DNA from: a virus
DNA length: 31,357 nucleotides
Direction: 5' to 3' (one strand)
Virus record (IMG/VR): IMGVR_UViG_3300028378_000018
Location: 1 to 31,357 of that record
Shown: positions 7,061-15,838 of the stretch, in pieces
Layout of the letters: the number at the start of each line of letters is the position of its first letter
Numbering within the stretch: position 1 is the first letter of the stretch
Notes under the pieces: model-generated
What the model was told of the DNA's origin: nothing
The model's database searches: none
Seen by the model: only the letters and a program-made list of their open reading frames with translations
Translations under genes and position numbers: made by a program

Positions 7061-10000
7061 ATGTTCAAGGGACGCAACACACGAGACCTTGAAACACTCG
7101 CGGGCCGCCGCGGTAACACCGGGCAGCGCGCGGTGCTTTGGGACGAGATCGACCAGATTACCCGGCGCGTCGCGCAGAGTTTCACCGATGGCGGCGTCAG
7201 TACCGGCGGCGGATCGGCTGGCGCAATAGACGAGTCCGCGCTCGAAGACTATATCGCCAACACCAGCCCGAGCGTGCAGCAGATCAACCAGACGATTGAC
7301 AGCACGACCACTTTCATCGGCAACCTGACCGCCGACGCGCGCGCCACCCTGCCGGATCTGGATCAGGCCATCACCGATGCGCGTAACGACGCGCTGGATG
7401 CGGTCAACGTCGCACAGGGCGAGATCGACACGCTGACCGGCGCTTACACCGGGACGCTGCCCGATCTGGAAGCGGCGATCACCGCCGCGCGTAACGACGC
7501 GACTGCGCAGATCGACACCGCAGAAACCGGGCTTCAATCCCAGATCAATGGCGTCAGCGCCGACCTGACGAACAACTATTACACGATCGTTCAGTCCGAC
7601 AGCGCAATCAGCAGCGCGGTCACAACGCTCGAAAGTTCTCTGCAGACGGAGATCAACAACATTATCGCAGCCGGTGATGGGTCCGAGACAGTTCAGACCT
7701 TGAGCGCCCGGCTAGACGCGGACTTTTTCACGAAGACCGAGACAAACACCGCAATCAGCGCCGCAACGACCAGCCTTGAAGCCTCGCTGCAGACCGATAT
7801 CTCCGAGGTCGCCGAGACGTTTCCCAACTTCGATTTCTCGCAGGGGATTACTGGCTGGCGGGGCAAGGCAATCGACCAGGGCAGCTACAGCATTGTGACC
7901 GGCCCGGAGTTCATTGGCGGGCAGGCGTTCCGCCAGGTGGGCGTCCTCAACAGCACCAACTTCCTGGCGCCGGTCGACAGCCGGAAAACCGTCATCGACA
8001 CAGCCCGCGCATATCGCGTTAAGGCCCGTTTTCGCGTGGTGGGAACTGTCCCAAGCGAGATCTTCTTTGTCATCCGCTTTGAGGACGTGAACGGCGACTA
8101 CATTTCCGACTACTTTCCCGCCGGCTTCGGGCTCGGAGTTAACAACACCCCCGTCCAGAACAATGGCGCGTGGGTGTCGGTTTCAATAATGAGCGGCATC
8201 GGGACAGACAATCCGTTTCCAGCGGGCGCGTTCAAAGCCTATCCCCAAATATCTCTTGGCAAGCAGCAGGGGCCTGATTCTATTGTCGAACTGGATGAAC
8301 TAGCCCTGCTGGAGGTGACCGATAGCCGGGAGGTCGCTGCAACTCTGGAGCAAAACTATCTGACGATCGCGGAAACCGATCAGGCGATCTCCACCGCGAC
8401 CACCGCGCTCCAGTCCAGCCTTGAGAGCCAGATCGGCACGCTGAACGCGACGCTGACGGAAGATTACTTTACCTCGGCCGACACGACGCAGGCAATCAGC
8501 GCCGCTCAGGCGACCTTGCAATCGAACATTGATACGGTCTCCGCAAACCTGACAAGCGAGCAGGCGACGCGTGCGAACGCTGACAGCGCGCTCACCACCA
8601 GCCTGAACACACTGACGACGCGCGTCGGAAGCGCAGAGGCGGAGATCGCCGGCGAGCAGATCGCCCGGTCTGATGCAGATAACGCTCTGGCGGTTGATAT
8701 CAGCACGCTGACGACTCGGGTGGGTGATGCGGAAAGCGACATCACCAGTGAGCAGACCGCCCGAACCGATGCGGATAGTGCGATCGCAATAGACCTCAGC
8801 GCGCTCACCACGCGAGTCGACACCGCCGAATCAAGCATCATCAGCGAAAGCATTGTGAGTTCCAATGCGGACGATGCTTTGGCGTCCGATATAACTGCGC
8901 TCACCACGCGAGTAGATGGGGCCGAAGCGGACATCACGTCCGAGCAATCAGCGCGAGCATCAGCAGACAGTGCTTTGGCCACGGACATCACGTCACTGAC
9001 GACGCGCGTCGGAAGCGCAGAGGCGGAGATCGCCGGCGAGCAGATCGCCCGGTCAAACGCGGACAGCGCGCTCGCATCCGATATCTCGACGGTTTCCGCC
9101 AACCTCGCCACAACCGACGCCTCGGTGACGCAGACCGCCAACGCAGTTGCAACTATCGAGAGTTTCGCCGGAGCGACATACACGCTGCGCGCGTTGGCCG
9201 GGGCCGCCGAGGGCGTGCTGGAACTTGTCGCCGCTGATGACCCGATAAACGGGCCGACTTCTGCGCTGCGCATCGACGTGACGCAGGTGAACATTGAAGG
9301 CCGCTTAAACGCCGATTGGATCACCGGCGGTTTCATTCGCGCCAGCCAGATGAAAATTGACGACCTTCTGTTTCTCGACTCTGGTAGTGCCGGATTTTCC
9401 ATCGACAAAACAAGTGCTTATGATGTTAACAGCGATGGCATCTACATGGGCCGCACAAACGAATTGGATGGCTCCATCGGGTTCGGTTTGGCGTTTTCCA
9501 AGACCGATGATATCACAGGGCTTCGCCAATCCATAGAAGCGACCCGGCGCAACGGAGTGCGGCTGTTCAACGCCAACCATTACCGCACCCTGTCCGTGCC
9601 GCTCAATCCCCTGCTCTACACCGATCCGCAAACTGTAGACCTGACCGGTTACAGCCGGGTCGATATCTTTCTGGTCGGCGGTGGCGCGGGCGGCAACGCC
9701 GGCGACCTCGACGGGCAGGGCACAGCCGGCGGTGACACTGTTGTCGTGCTGAAAGATGGCGCGACGGTGATTGAAACCTGGACCGCAGTGGGCGGGCAGC
9801 CGGAGGTTGAATCCGTGCGGAATCGTGCCCCCGCAACGCGCGGAGAGTCGAGCCCGTGGGGCACCGGCGGCGCGGCCGGTGCCAATTTGTCCTACGAGAC
9901 GTATGATCAAAATGCCGGCGGCGAGGGTGACACTAGGCTCGCAACGCGTCCAGTCGATGAAACGTCCGGCGGTAATGCAACGGGATACGGCGCAGGCGGC

Positions 10001-10492
10001 GGGGGCGGCGGCGCAAGTCAACCGCAAGACGGCGGCGGCTTGGGCGGTCAATCAAGCCCACTCGTTTCCATTGTTGGCTACGATATTTCAGGCATGTCTG
10101 CGCCCACGTTGGAAATTACGGATATTGGCGCTGCCGGGCTTGGTGCCAGCGGATCCGCATCGGGAGGGGGTGGCTCGCCTGGTCGGGTCCAAGTTGCAGA
10201 GAGCAACAGCGAGGACATCCCCGCTGATGTCATCCCGCTTTTGGCAACACAGAAAGGCTCCGCCAGCAGCCACGGTCCGTTTCCGGATTATGGCGCTGGC
10301 TTCTGGGTGTTTCACACATTGGATGGAACCTCTTTGAACATGGGGAAAATTGAACTTGATGAGTCTGGCGGCGAAGTGATAGCCACAACCAGCGATTATA
10401 TCTCTTTGGTTTCCGCAAAGACGCCTGACGTCATTATCCCGGCTGGAATTTCCAAAACAATCAGGTTTTTGTTCTTCAAAATGGGGCCCTGA
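7061..10492 (+). CDS. Tail fibre / receptor-binding protein, 1143 aa
   Basis: The largest tail gene, starting three bases after the nozzle gene. The N-terminus (1-60) probably attaches to the tail. Residues about 60-250 and 420-680 are Ala/Thr/Ser-rich coiled-coil-like repeats. Between them, about 255-415, lies a jelly-roll-like carbohydrate-binding module (NFDFSQGITGWRG at its start). Five 32-residue repeats (519-678) follow, then a gpJ/DUF1983-like part (RLNADWITGGFIRASQMKI). The tip (about 860-1143) is Gly-rich (VDIFLVGGGAGGNAG, YGAGGGGGGAS), like phage adhesin Gly-rich domains. The tip and the jelly roll use more A/T-ending codons than neighbouring genes, which suggests module exchange. 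It likely determines host range. Confidence 0.85.
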   Translation: MFKGRNTRDLETLAGRRGNTGQRAVLWDEIDQITRRVAQSFTDGGVSTGGGSAGAIDESALEDYIANTSPSVQQINQTIDSTTTFIGNLTADARATLPDLDQAITDARNDALDAVNVAQGEIDTLTGAYTGTLPDLEAAITAARNDATAQIDTAETGLQSQINGVSADLTNNYYTIVQSDSAISSAVTTLESSLQTEINNIIAAGDGSETVQTLSARLDADFFTKTETNTAISAATTSLEASLQTDISEVAETFPNFDFSQGITGWRGKAIDQGSYSIVTGPEFIGGQAFRQVGVLNSTNFLAPVDSRKTVIDTARAYRVKARFRVVGTVPSEIFFVIRFEDVNGDYISDYFPAGFGLGVNNTPVQNNGAWVSVSIMSGIGTDNPFPAGAFKAYPQISLGKQQGPDSIVELDELALLEVTDSREVAATLEQNYLTIAETDQAISTATTALQSSLESQIGTLNATLTEDYFTSADTTQAISAAQATLQSNIDTVSANLTSEQATRANADSALTTSLNTLTTRVGSAEAEIAGEQIARSDADNALAVDISTLTTRVGDAESDITSEQTARTDADSAIAIDLSALTTRVDTAESSIISESIVSSNADDALASDITALTTRVDGAEADITSEQSARASADSALATDITSLTTRVGSAEAEIAGEQIARSNADSALASDISTVSANLATTDASVTQTANAVATIESFAGATYTLRALAGAAEGVLELVAADDPINGPTSALRIDVTQVNIEGRLNADWITGGFIRASQMKIDDLLFLDSGSAGFSIDKTSAYDVNSDGIYMGRTNELDGSIGFGLAFSKTDDITGLRQSIEATRRNGVRLFNANHYRTLSVPLNPLLYTDPQTVDLTGYSRVDIFLVGGGAGGNAGDLDGQGTAGGDTVVVLKDGATVIETWTAVGGQPEVESVRNRAPATRGESSPWGTGGAAGANLSYETYDQNAGGEGDTRLATRPVDETSGGNATGYGAGGGGGGASQPQDGGGLGGQSSPLVSIVGYDISGMSAPTLEITDIGAAGLGASGSASGGGGSPGRVQVAESNSEDIPADVIPLLATQKGSASSHGPFPDYGAGFWVFHTLDGTSLNMGKIELDESGGEVIATTSDYISLVSAKTPDVIIPAGISKTIRFLFFKMGP
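8615..9094 (+). repeat. Five tandem 32-aa (96-bp) repeats in the tail fibre
   Basis: Units begin TTRV and carry SEQ/GEQ-ARxxADxALA-DI, giving a heptad-like stalk. Units 1 and 5 contain an identical 61-bp stretch (8610-8670 and 8994-9054, 384 bp apart, exactly four units), while units 2-4 have diverged. The identity points to recent duplication or gene conversion within the stalk. Confidence 0.92.
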
Positions 10493-10494
10493 CC

Positions 10495-11019
10495 ATGCTG
10501 ATTTACTATGCCTCGGACAACGGGAATGTTCTGTTCACAGTCGACGGCGACCCGGACGCGCCGCCGCCGGGTGATTACATCAACGTACCCGACGACACGC
10601 CGATCACCCCTCTGGAAGCGTTTGAAGTGTCCGGTGGGGCGCTTTTCGACCGCGTAGTGCCGGTGATGCCCGACCATGTGGATGCAGAGATTGAGCGACG
10701 CTTGCGCATGGGTACGGGAATTGCCGTAACGGGTATTGGCGACATTCCGGTGCAGGGCCGCGATCGGGACATGGCCATATTCCCCAACCTGCGGGACAGC
10801 GCGAAGGAATTGCAGGAAGCCGGCATAACGGCCGCTGTCCTGCCCTTTCGCGACCGGGACAATGTCACGCACATGCTGACGCCGACGCAGATGCTGGAAC
10901 TGGTCTCGGGTGCGCGCATGGCAGCGCAGGCGCTTTACAGCGCAATGTGGGATCTCAAGGACGCCAACCCGATACCGCAAGATTACACCGATGACAGCTA
11001 CTGGCCGGTTTCATCCTGA
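10495..11019 (+). CDS. DUF4376-like protein, fibre-associated
   Basis: A 174-aa protein directly after the tail fibre (2-bp gap). The C-terminal half (about 65-165) shows the DUF4376 pattern seen in phage tail-fibre neighbours: IERRLRMGTGIAV, then FRDRDNVTHMLTPTQMLEL and a final helix ALYSAMWDLKD. The N-terminal part (1-55) is a short beta-rich region with Pro/Asp turns. Proteins of this type are encoded next to fibres and may help in fibre assembly or be part of the fibre, but their function has not been shown as far as I know. Its TGA overlaps the ATG of the QueC-like gene by one base (TGATG), so the two are probably translated together. Confidence 0.7.
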   Translation: MLIYYASDNGNVLFTVDGDPDAPPPGDYINVPDDTPITPLEAFEVSGGALFDRVVPVMPDHVDAEIERRLRMGTGIAVTGIGDIPVQGRDRDMAIFPNLRDSAKELQEAGITAAVLPFRDRDNVTHMLTPTQMLELVSGARMAAQALYSAMWDLKDANPIPQDYTDDSYWPVSS

Positions 11020-11645
11020 TGCAGCTCGCGTGCCGTCTTCTCATGTTTTCCGGGGGTCTGGATAGCACATACGTCCTCAAGAAGTTCCTGACGGAAACTG
11101 ACGGCGTCATCTGCGTGCATCACATTCACTTGGCAAACCCGGATCGCAGGGGCGAGGCCGAAACCAAAGCCTGCCAAGCCATCATCGACTATTGCAAAGC
11201 CAATTATCGCACGTTTTTCTACAGCGAATCCAACATCGACCGAACCGGCATGACAGGTTTTTTCGGGTTCGACGTGATGACCGTCTCTTTCGAAGCCGGA
11301 ATCGCCGCGGTCAATTTCAAGAACACAATGGGCGTCATGCCGACAGAATGGTACTTTGGCGAGTGCCTTGAAGATCTCGACAGCCCGTACCAGAAGATGA
11401 AGAACCGGGCCCATTGCTTGAGGTCAGCCATGCAGGCCGGATGCTGGCCCGAGAAACCGCCGCAGCTGAAAACGATTCCTTGGCCGACGAAATTGCAAAC
11501 CATGCAATACCTCGCGCCCGACCTGGTCGATATGTGCTGGACGTGCCGCAATCCCAGGTCGTCAATCACTGGCCGCTACGGCTTTCGCGAGTGTGGCCGC
11601 TGCCATACCTGCAAGATGGTCAATTCCACGAGACGCGACCTGTAA
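11019..11645 (+). CDS. QueC-like PP-loop enzyme (7-cyano-7-deazaguanine synthase family)
   Basis: A 208-aa protein with the PP-loop pyrophosphatase motif FSGGLDST at residues 10-17 and a C-terminal cysteine cluster (C173, C176, C192, C195, C198) ending CGRCHTC. This fits the QueC zinc site C-xn-CxxCxxC. QueC converts 7-carboxy-7-deazaguanine to preQ0 using ATP and ammonia. PreQ0 feeds tRNA queuosine synthesis and, in several phages, deazaguanine DNA modification that blocks restriction. The stretch TIPWPTKLQTMQ sits where QueC has its helix before the zinc site. Length is near the family norm. FolE, QueD, QueE and the transglycosylase DpdA are not in this window. The middle of the protein is divergent, so a related PP-loop activity is possible. 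Confidence 0.72.
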   Translation: MQLACRLLMFSGGLDSTYVLKKFLTETDGVICVHHIHLANPDRRGEAETKACQAIIDYCKANYRTFFYSESNIDRTGMTGFFGFDVMTVSFEAGIAAVNFKNTMGVMPTEWYFGECLEDLDSPYQKMKNRAHCLRSAMQAGCWPEKPPQLKTIPWPTKLQTMQYLAPDLVDMCWTCRNPRSSITGRYGFRECGRCHTCKMVNSTRRDL

Positions 11646-11669
11646 CGCTTCATCTTCTATTCTGCGCGC

Positions 11670-11707
11670 AGATGTGGTATTCGTGCGGCATCCCCGCGCA
11701 AGATGTG
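11670..11707 (+). promoter_or_regulatory. Candidate phage late promoter, copy B (ejection module)
   Basis: AGATGTGGTAT at 11670-11680 is followed after 15 nt by GCGCAAGATGTG at 11696-11707, ending 41 nt before ATG 11749. The 103-bp gap between genes holds no clear terminator. TTAGATCAG at 11721-11729 is shared with copy D (28851-28859), possibly near the transcript start. Confidence 0.6.
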
Positions 11708-11748
11708 CGGCCCGACAGTCTTAGATCAGACGAAAGGCCCGTCATATC

Positions 11749-12210
11749 ATGCCGCTTCCATCTCATCAGTTGAACGATCTGGCGCTCGAATGGGCTCGCG
11801 GCGATGACGAGGCGGCGCGGTTTCTCGTGAACGTCATGCACATGGTCCGGCTTGCCGACGACATTGCCGACGAGGACACCATGGATCCGGTCGGTGATAT
11901 GTCCAACCTTCTGATCAGAGCATGGCTCGAACACGCCACCAACCCGTTTTTCCAGCGCCACAGCGCGGCTTTGGGTGCCAGCATGATGAACGGCGTTCTC
12001 ATGTGGGACATGAGCGAGCATTGGCGCCACAGCAGTAATCGCAAGACGCGTATGTTCGGCTTCGTGGGGCGCGAGGCCATTGAACACGTCGCCTATACCG
12101 TCGCGTTCATCTGCGGCGGGTATGATCACGCCAAGGAAGTCGCGCAGCAAATTCAAGAATTTAGCCACCAGGCGTCGCCCGAAACCTTTGAACAGTGGGA
12201 GGCCGAATAA
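11749..12210 (+). CDS. Hypothetical all-helical protein with DDIADED motif
   Basis: A 153-aa protein of unknown function and the first gene after candidate promoter B, with GAAAGG 12 bases before the ATG. It is predicted all-helical with no membrane segment. A striking acidic cluster, RLADDIADEDTMDP at about residues 36-49, recalls the first Asp-rich motif of squalene/phytoene synthase-type proteins (ADDIxDE). At half the usual length and without a clear second motif, that likeness may be chance. Several His and Trp residues (MWDMSEHWRHSS) follow in the middle. The stop overlaps the next ATG (TAATG), so it is coupled to the ejection protein genes and may be a virion or assembly protein. Confidence 0.65.
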   Translation: MPLPSHQLNDLALEWARGDDEAARFLVNVMHMVRLADDIADEDTMDPVGDMSNLLIRAWLEHATNPFFQRHSAALGASMMNGVLMWDMSEHWRHSSNRKTRMFGFVGREAIEHVAYTVAFICGGYDHAKEVAQQIQEFSHQASPETFEQWEAE

Positions 12211-13262
12211 TGGGCATTTATGGCGGCGGCGGCGGCAGCGCGCCCGAACCGGATCCGAACATTGGCAAGGCCGCGATGAAATCGGCGCAGATCGGCGAGG
12301 ACTATCTCGGCTTCATGAAGGAGCAGGCCGCGGTTTCGAACCGGTGGGCGGCTGACGACCGCGAACGCTACAAGACCGTGTTTGAGCCGATGCAGGACCA
12401 GTACATCACCGACGCGATGGCCGGGCCGGATTATTCCGAAGTCGACGCCGCGGTCGAGCGCGCGGGCGCGGACGCGCGCCGGCAGTTCAGCCTTGCCCAA
12501 GGGCAGGAAGAGCGCCGGCTGGCCGCGTCCGGGGTCAACCCGGCGGCTGGCCGATCGACAGAGGCCACGCGGCGGTCTGAATTGACTGAGGCCCTTGGCA
12601 CGACCGGCGCGCGCAACACCACGCGCCTGCAACAGCGCAACCGGGCCGAGGACAAGAACGACGCCGAGGTCGCCAACGCGATCAACATGGGATCCGGCAT
12701 GGCCGTGAACCCGGCCACCTCGCTGGGGCTATCCAACAGCGCCACCTCGCAGGGGTTCAGCGGCGCCATGCAGGGCTACGGCCAGCAGGGGCAGCTCCTC
12801 AACACGCAATACAACAATCAGCTTCAATCGTGGCAGGCCGACCAGCAGCAGAGCAGTTCCATGATGGGCGGCTTGGGCTCGGTGGCCGGGCTTGGGATGT
12901 CGCTCGCCATGAGTTCGAAAGATTACAAGGAAGACAAGCGCCCGGCGCGCGGCGTGCTCGAAGTTGCCAATAGCATGCCGGTCGAGGAATGGTCCTACAA
13001 GGACGGCATCGCCGACGAGGGCCGGCATATCGGCCCCTATGCCGAGGATTTCCAAGCGGCCACAGGCAAGGGTGATGGCAAGACCATCCCGATGCAGGAC
13101 ATGATGGGCGTCACCCTGGGCGCGGTTCAGGAACTGTCCCGCAAGGTCGACAAGCTGGAAGGCGGCAAGGGCCCGAAGAAGCGCAGCGTCATGGACCGTG
13201 AGATGACCGAGGGCATGCAGACCGGCCCGGCACCACGCAGCATTGCAGGAGCGGCACAATGA
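12210..13262 (+). CDS. Probable ejection (internal virion) protein with C-terminal S74-like domain
   Basis: A 350-aa protein. The ATG at 12210 is preferred over an in-frame GTG at 12195 because it overlaps the previous stop and has GGGAGG seven bases upstream. It opens MGIYGGGGGSAPEPDPNIG, a start I associate with podovirus DNA-transfer proteins, followed by charged helices (20-160) and a Gln/Gly/Met-rich part (170-232, GYGQQGQLLNTQYNNQLQSW). From about 235 comes a peptidase S74-like intramolecular chaperone domain: SSKDYKEDKRP, VEEWSYKD, HIGPYAEDFQ, then a final helix AVQELSRKVDKLE. S74 domains help trimeric phage proteins fold and then cut themselves off. The last 26 residues contain two copies of an RS[IV] motif shared with the next genes. 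Confidence 0.68.
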   Translation: MGIYGGGGGSAPEPDPNIGKAAMKSAQIGEDYLGFMKEQAAVSNRWAADDRERYKTVFEPMQDQYITDAMAGPDYSEVDAAVERAGADARRQFSLAQGQEERRLAASGVNPAAGRSTEATRRSELTEALGTTGARNTTRLQQRNRAEDKNDAEVANAINMGSGMAVNPATSLGLSNSATSQGFSGAMQGYGQQGQLLNTQYNNQLQSWQADQQQSSSMMGGLGSVAGLGMSLAMSSKDYKEDKRPARGVLEVANSMPVEEWSYKDGIADEGRHIGPYAEDFQAATGKGDGKTIPMQDMMGVTLGAVQELSRKVDKLEGGKGPKKRSVMDREMTEGMQTGPAPRSIAGAAQ

Positions 13263-13987
13263 GCACAGGCGCTTTTCTCAGTGGCCTTGTCGGCGGCTAC
13301 CAGGGCGGCGAGGGCATCAAGGAGCGGCGCAAGGAGCGCGGTATTCTCGAGGATATGGCGAAAAAGAGCGGCGATCATGCGCGGCCCGGAGAAGAAGGCT
13401 ATGCCGGGACGCCGCCGTTCGTGCCGGAAGGCGGCGGCACGCGCTTGCGCGGGCGGTCGATCGCCGGGGGCGGCGCCGCCCCCGAGAACCAGCGCGACCT
13501 TCTGGCTATGACGCTCGACGCAGAGGCCGCGGGCGAAGGCTATGACGGCATGCTCGCCGCAGGATCGGTCATCGCCAACCGCGCCAAGGAAGGCGGGTAT
13601 GGCGGCGACGTGCGCGAGGTCATCATGAAGCCCGGCCAGTTCAGCGCCTGGAACAGCGTGACCGGATACGCCGGCGGCGAGGGCGGGCTTGATATGTCGA
13701 AGCGCAACCCGTCGCAGGACGCCTACAAGGCCGCGGACGCGATCTTGTCTGGCGATTACAAGGATCCGACCGGCGGCGCGACGCATTACTACAACCCGGC
13801 GGCCGCCAACCCCGAATGGGGGCAGGGCGGCGGTGGCAACTGGCACCGCATCGGCAACCATGTGTTCGGGCGCGCGGATGCGGGGCGCGACACCTACACC
13901 GGCCCATCCACCGGCGGCGCGGCCCCGGCCAACGAGCGCAGCATCATGGGGCAGGGCGAAAGCATCGTCAGCCAATTCTACAGGTAA
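13259..13987 (+). CDS. SleB-type cell wall hydrolase, virion-associated
   Basis: A 242-aa protein with a cell-wall hydrolase SleB (Hydrolase_2) domain at about residues 78-210: LDAEAAGEG with the likely catalytic Glu89, VIANRAKEGGYGGDVREVI, GQFSAWNS, ATHYYNPAAANPEW and WHRIGNHVFGRADAG, all in family order. The family cleaves peptidoglycan glycan strands. Residues 1-75 are Gly/Arg-rich and probably serve virion attachment. The gene overlaps its neighbour by ATGA and stands among ejection proteins, away from the lysis genes, so it most likely opens the wall locally during DNA entry. There is no signal peptide. RSIA (residue 66) and RSIM (227) flank the domain. Confidence 0.85.
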   Translation: MSTGAFLSGLVGGYQGGEGIKERRKERGILEDMAKKSGDHARPGEEGYAGTPPFVPEGGGTRLRGRSIAGGGAAPENQRDLLAMTLDAEAAGEGYDGMLAAGSVIANRAKEGGYGGDVREVIMKPGQFSAWNSVTGYAGGEGGLDMSKRNPSQDAYKAADAILSGDYKDPTGGATHYYNPAAANPEWGQGGGGNWHRIGNHVFGRADAGRDTYTGPSTGGAAPANERSIMGQGESIVSQFYR

Positions 13988-13996
13988 GGGGGCAGC

Positions 13997-15838
13997 ATGG
14001 CCGGTCTGGGTTCATTCATCGAAGGCGCTTTCCAAGGCTACGAGTACGGCGAGAAGGTCAAGGATCGCAAGACGCAGCGCAAGCGCAACGACAAGCGGTG
14101 GGAGTGGGAGCAGGAAAGCCGCGACGTTCAGCGTGAAAACCAAGACTGGACCCGCGAGAACCGCGACTATACCCGCACGCAGCGCGAGCGGCAGATGGAC
14201 CAATGGCAGCGCGCCGAGGATGACCGCGAGGCGATCGCCGGCATCTACACGGACGCGCGCGAGAGCTACGGCGCCGATGGACAGCCGGAAACGGAATCGC
14301 AGCCGCGCACCTCGTCGCGCAGCATCATGAGCCAGCCCGCCGCGGAACAACCGCCCGAGGCCGCCCCGCAGCGCCCGCAGATGCGCCCGCGCAGCATTGC
14401 CCAACAGCCGAGTGTCAGCAGCGAGGGGCCGCAGCAGCCCATGGCCGCGTCCAACGGCCAGCCGCCGCAAGCGCCGGGGCCGGAACAGGGCGCCGCGCCT
14501 GCCGTGCCGCCCGGTCCCGCCGCCATGCCGCAGCCCGGACGATCGGTGCGCGGATCCGCCGGCACGGCCCCGACCGGCCCCGACGCGCCCATGCCGCGCA
14601 GCTTTGCCGAGAACCCGCGCGCGCAACAGGCCGCGCAGCAGGTCGGCATCGGTATCGAGCAGCTTTGGGCGGGCATGCGCCCCGAGGATCAGCAGCTTTT
14701 CGCGCAGATGGATGGCCAGCAAACGCCAACGCCGCCGCAGACGCGGCCGACGACGCCCGGCGGCCAACGCCCGCAAATGGCCGCGCAGCAGCCGCCCGCG
14801 CCGCAAGCACCAAGCGGCATGACGGCCCGACGTGATGGTCCGATCGGTCCCGGCCCCACCGGCGGCACGCCCGGCCCGGCCCGGCCCGGCACCCCCGAGC
14901 AGCCCGCGCCGGATCAGCAGCGCCCCGCCGCGCCCGCGCGCCCCGGTGCGCCCGGAGCCGCCCCGAAGGCGGGCAACCTCGATGTGCGCGAGGCGTCCAC
15001 GGCAGAGCTTGACCAGCAGGCGACCCAGAACCCGCCCGGCCAAGGCGGGGCCCCGTCCGTCACGTCGGCCAGCGCAGCCATGCAGGACACGCAGCAGGCG
15101 TCGCGCGGCGTCATGGGCAACGGAGACGTGAACCCCGCCGACGAAGAGCGCGCTTCGCAGACCTTCATGCAGCACTATGCCGAGACGGCGGTTCCCAAGA
15201 TCATCGACCATTTCCTCAAGCAAGGCGACGTGGAGAAAGCCACCGCGTTCCAGGAATGGGCCGACAGCCAGAAGGTCAAGGGCCAGATGGCAAGCTGGTC
15301 GAAAGCGATCTGGGCCATCACCAACGGCGATGAGGACCGATTCATCGAACACCTGTCCGCCACGTACAACGCCATCGACGACGGCATGTCGATCGACCCG
15401 GAACAGACCAGGTTCAAGCATGACCGGCAGGGCAACATCACCGGCGCGACGCTGGCTGTGCGCAACGACGAGACCGGCGAGGTCTCTGTTCAGGAGTACG
15501 ACAACCAGCAGGACATCGTCGAGATGGCGGTCTACACGCTCGCGCCCGAACAGACGTTCGAATACCTCTGGGGCTTGAGCCAGCAGGCACGCGAAATGCG
15601 CATGAAGAACCAGCGCAGCGCGGTGGAACCGATCGACCGCATGGAGATGGCGCAGGAGATCCGGCGCGAGGCCGACAGCATCCGCACGTCGCAGGAGTTC
15701 AACACCGACAAGATGACCGAGGACCAGATTGAAGAGATCGCGCGGCAGAACGTCTACCGTCGTCTCGGCATGTCGGCGGGGGCGTCGACCGGCCAGGGCG
15801 GCGGGGCGCCGCAGCAGGAGCCACCGCGCCTCCAATAA
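13997..15838 (+). CDS. Large Pro/Gln-rich probable ejection protein
   Basis: A 613-aa protein. The N-terminus (MAGLGSFIEGAFQGYEYGEK) resembles other small ejection proteins and is followed by a strongly charged helical segment (25-85, many Arg, Glu, Gln and Trp). A disordered Pro/Gln/Ala/Gly-rich region (about 95-375) contains four RS[IVF] motif copies (R108, R132, R182, R201). The C-terminal part (about 380-590) is folded and mostly helical (MQHYAETAVPKIIDHFLKQG; DRFIEHLSATYNAIDDG). I do not recognise the family. Its place between the hydrolase and the giant polyvalent gene, and the shared motif, suggest that it is packaged in the virion and injected. A terminator follows 100 bp downstream. 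Confidence 0.68.
   Translation: MAGLGSFIEGAFQGYEYGEKVKDRKTQRKRNDKRWEWEQESRDVQRENQDWTRENRDYTRTQRERQMDQWQRAEDDREAIAGIYTDARESYGADGQPETESQPRTSSRSIMSQPAAEQPPEAAPQRPQMRPRSIAQQPSVSSEGPQQPMAASNGQPPQAPGPEQGAAPAVPPGPAAMPQPGRSVRGSAGTAPTGPDAPMPRSFAENPRAQQAAQQVGIGIEQLWAGMRPEDQQLFAQMDGQQTPTPPQTRPTTPGGQRPQMAAQQPPAPQAPSGMTARRDGPIGPGPTGGTPGPARPGTPEQPAPDQQRPAAPARPGAPGAAPKAGNLDVREASTAELDQQATQNPPGQGGAPSVTSASAAMQDTQQASRGVMGNGDVNPADEERASQTFMQHYAETAVPKIIDHFLKQGDVEKATAFQEWADSQKVKGQMASWSKAIWAITNGDEDRFIEHLSATYNAIDDGMSIDPEQTRFKHDRQGNITGATLAVRNDETGEVSVQEYDNQQDIVEMAVYTLAPEQTFEYLWGLSQQAREMRMKNQRSAVEPIDRMEMAQEIRREADSIRTSQEFNTDKMTEDQIEEIARQNVYRRLGMSAGASTGQGGGAPQQEPPRLQ

Noticed and set aside
11414-11773. Open + strand frame overlapping the QueC-like gene.
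   Set aside because: It is a shadow: the QueC-like frame has the PP-loop and Cys cluster, while this one has no motif or ribosome site.
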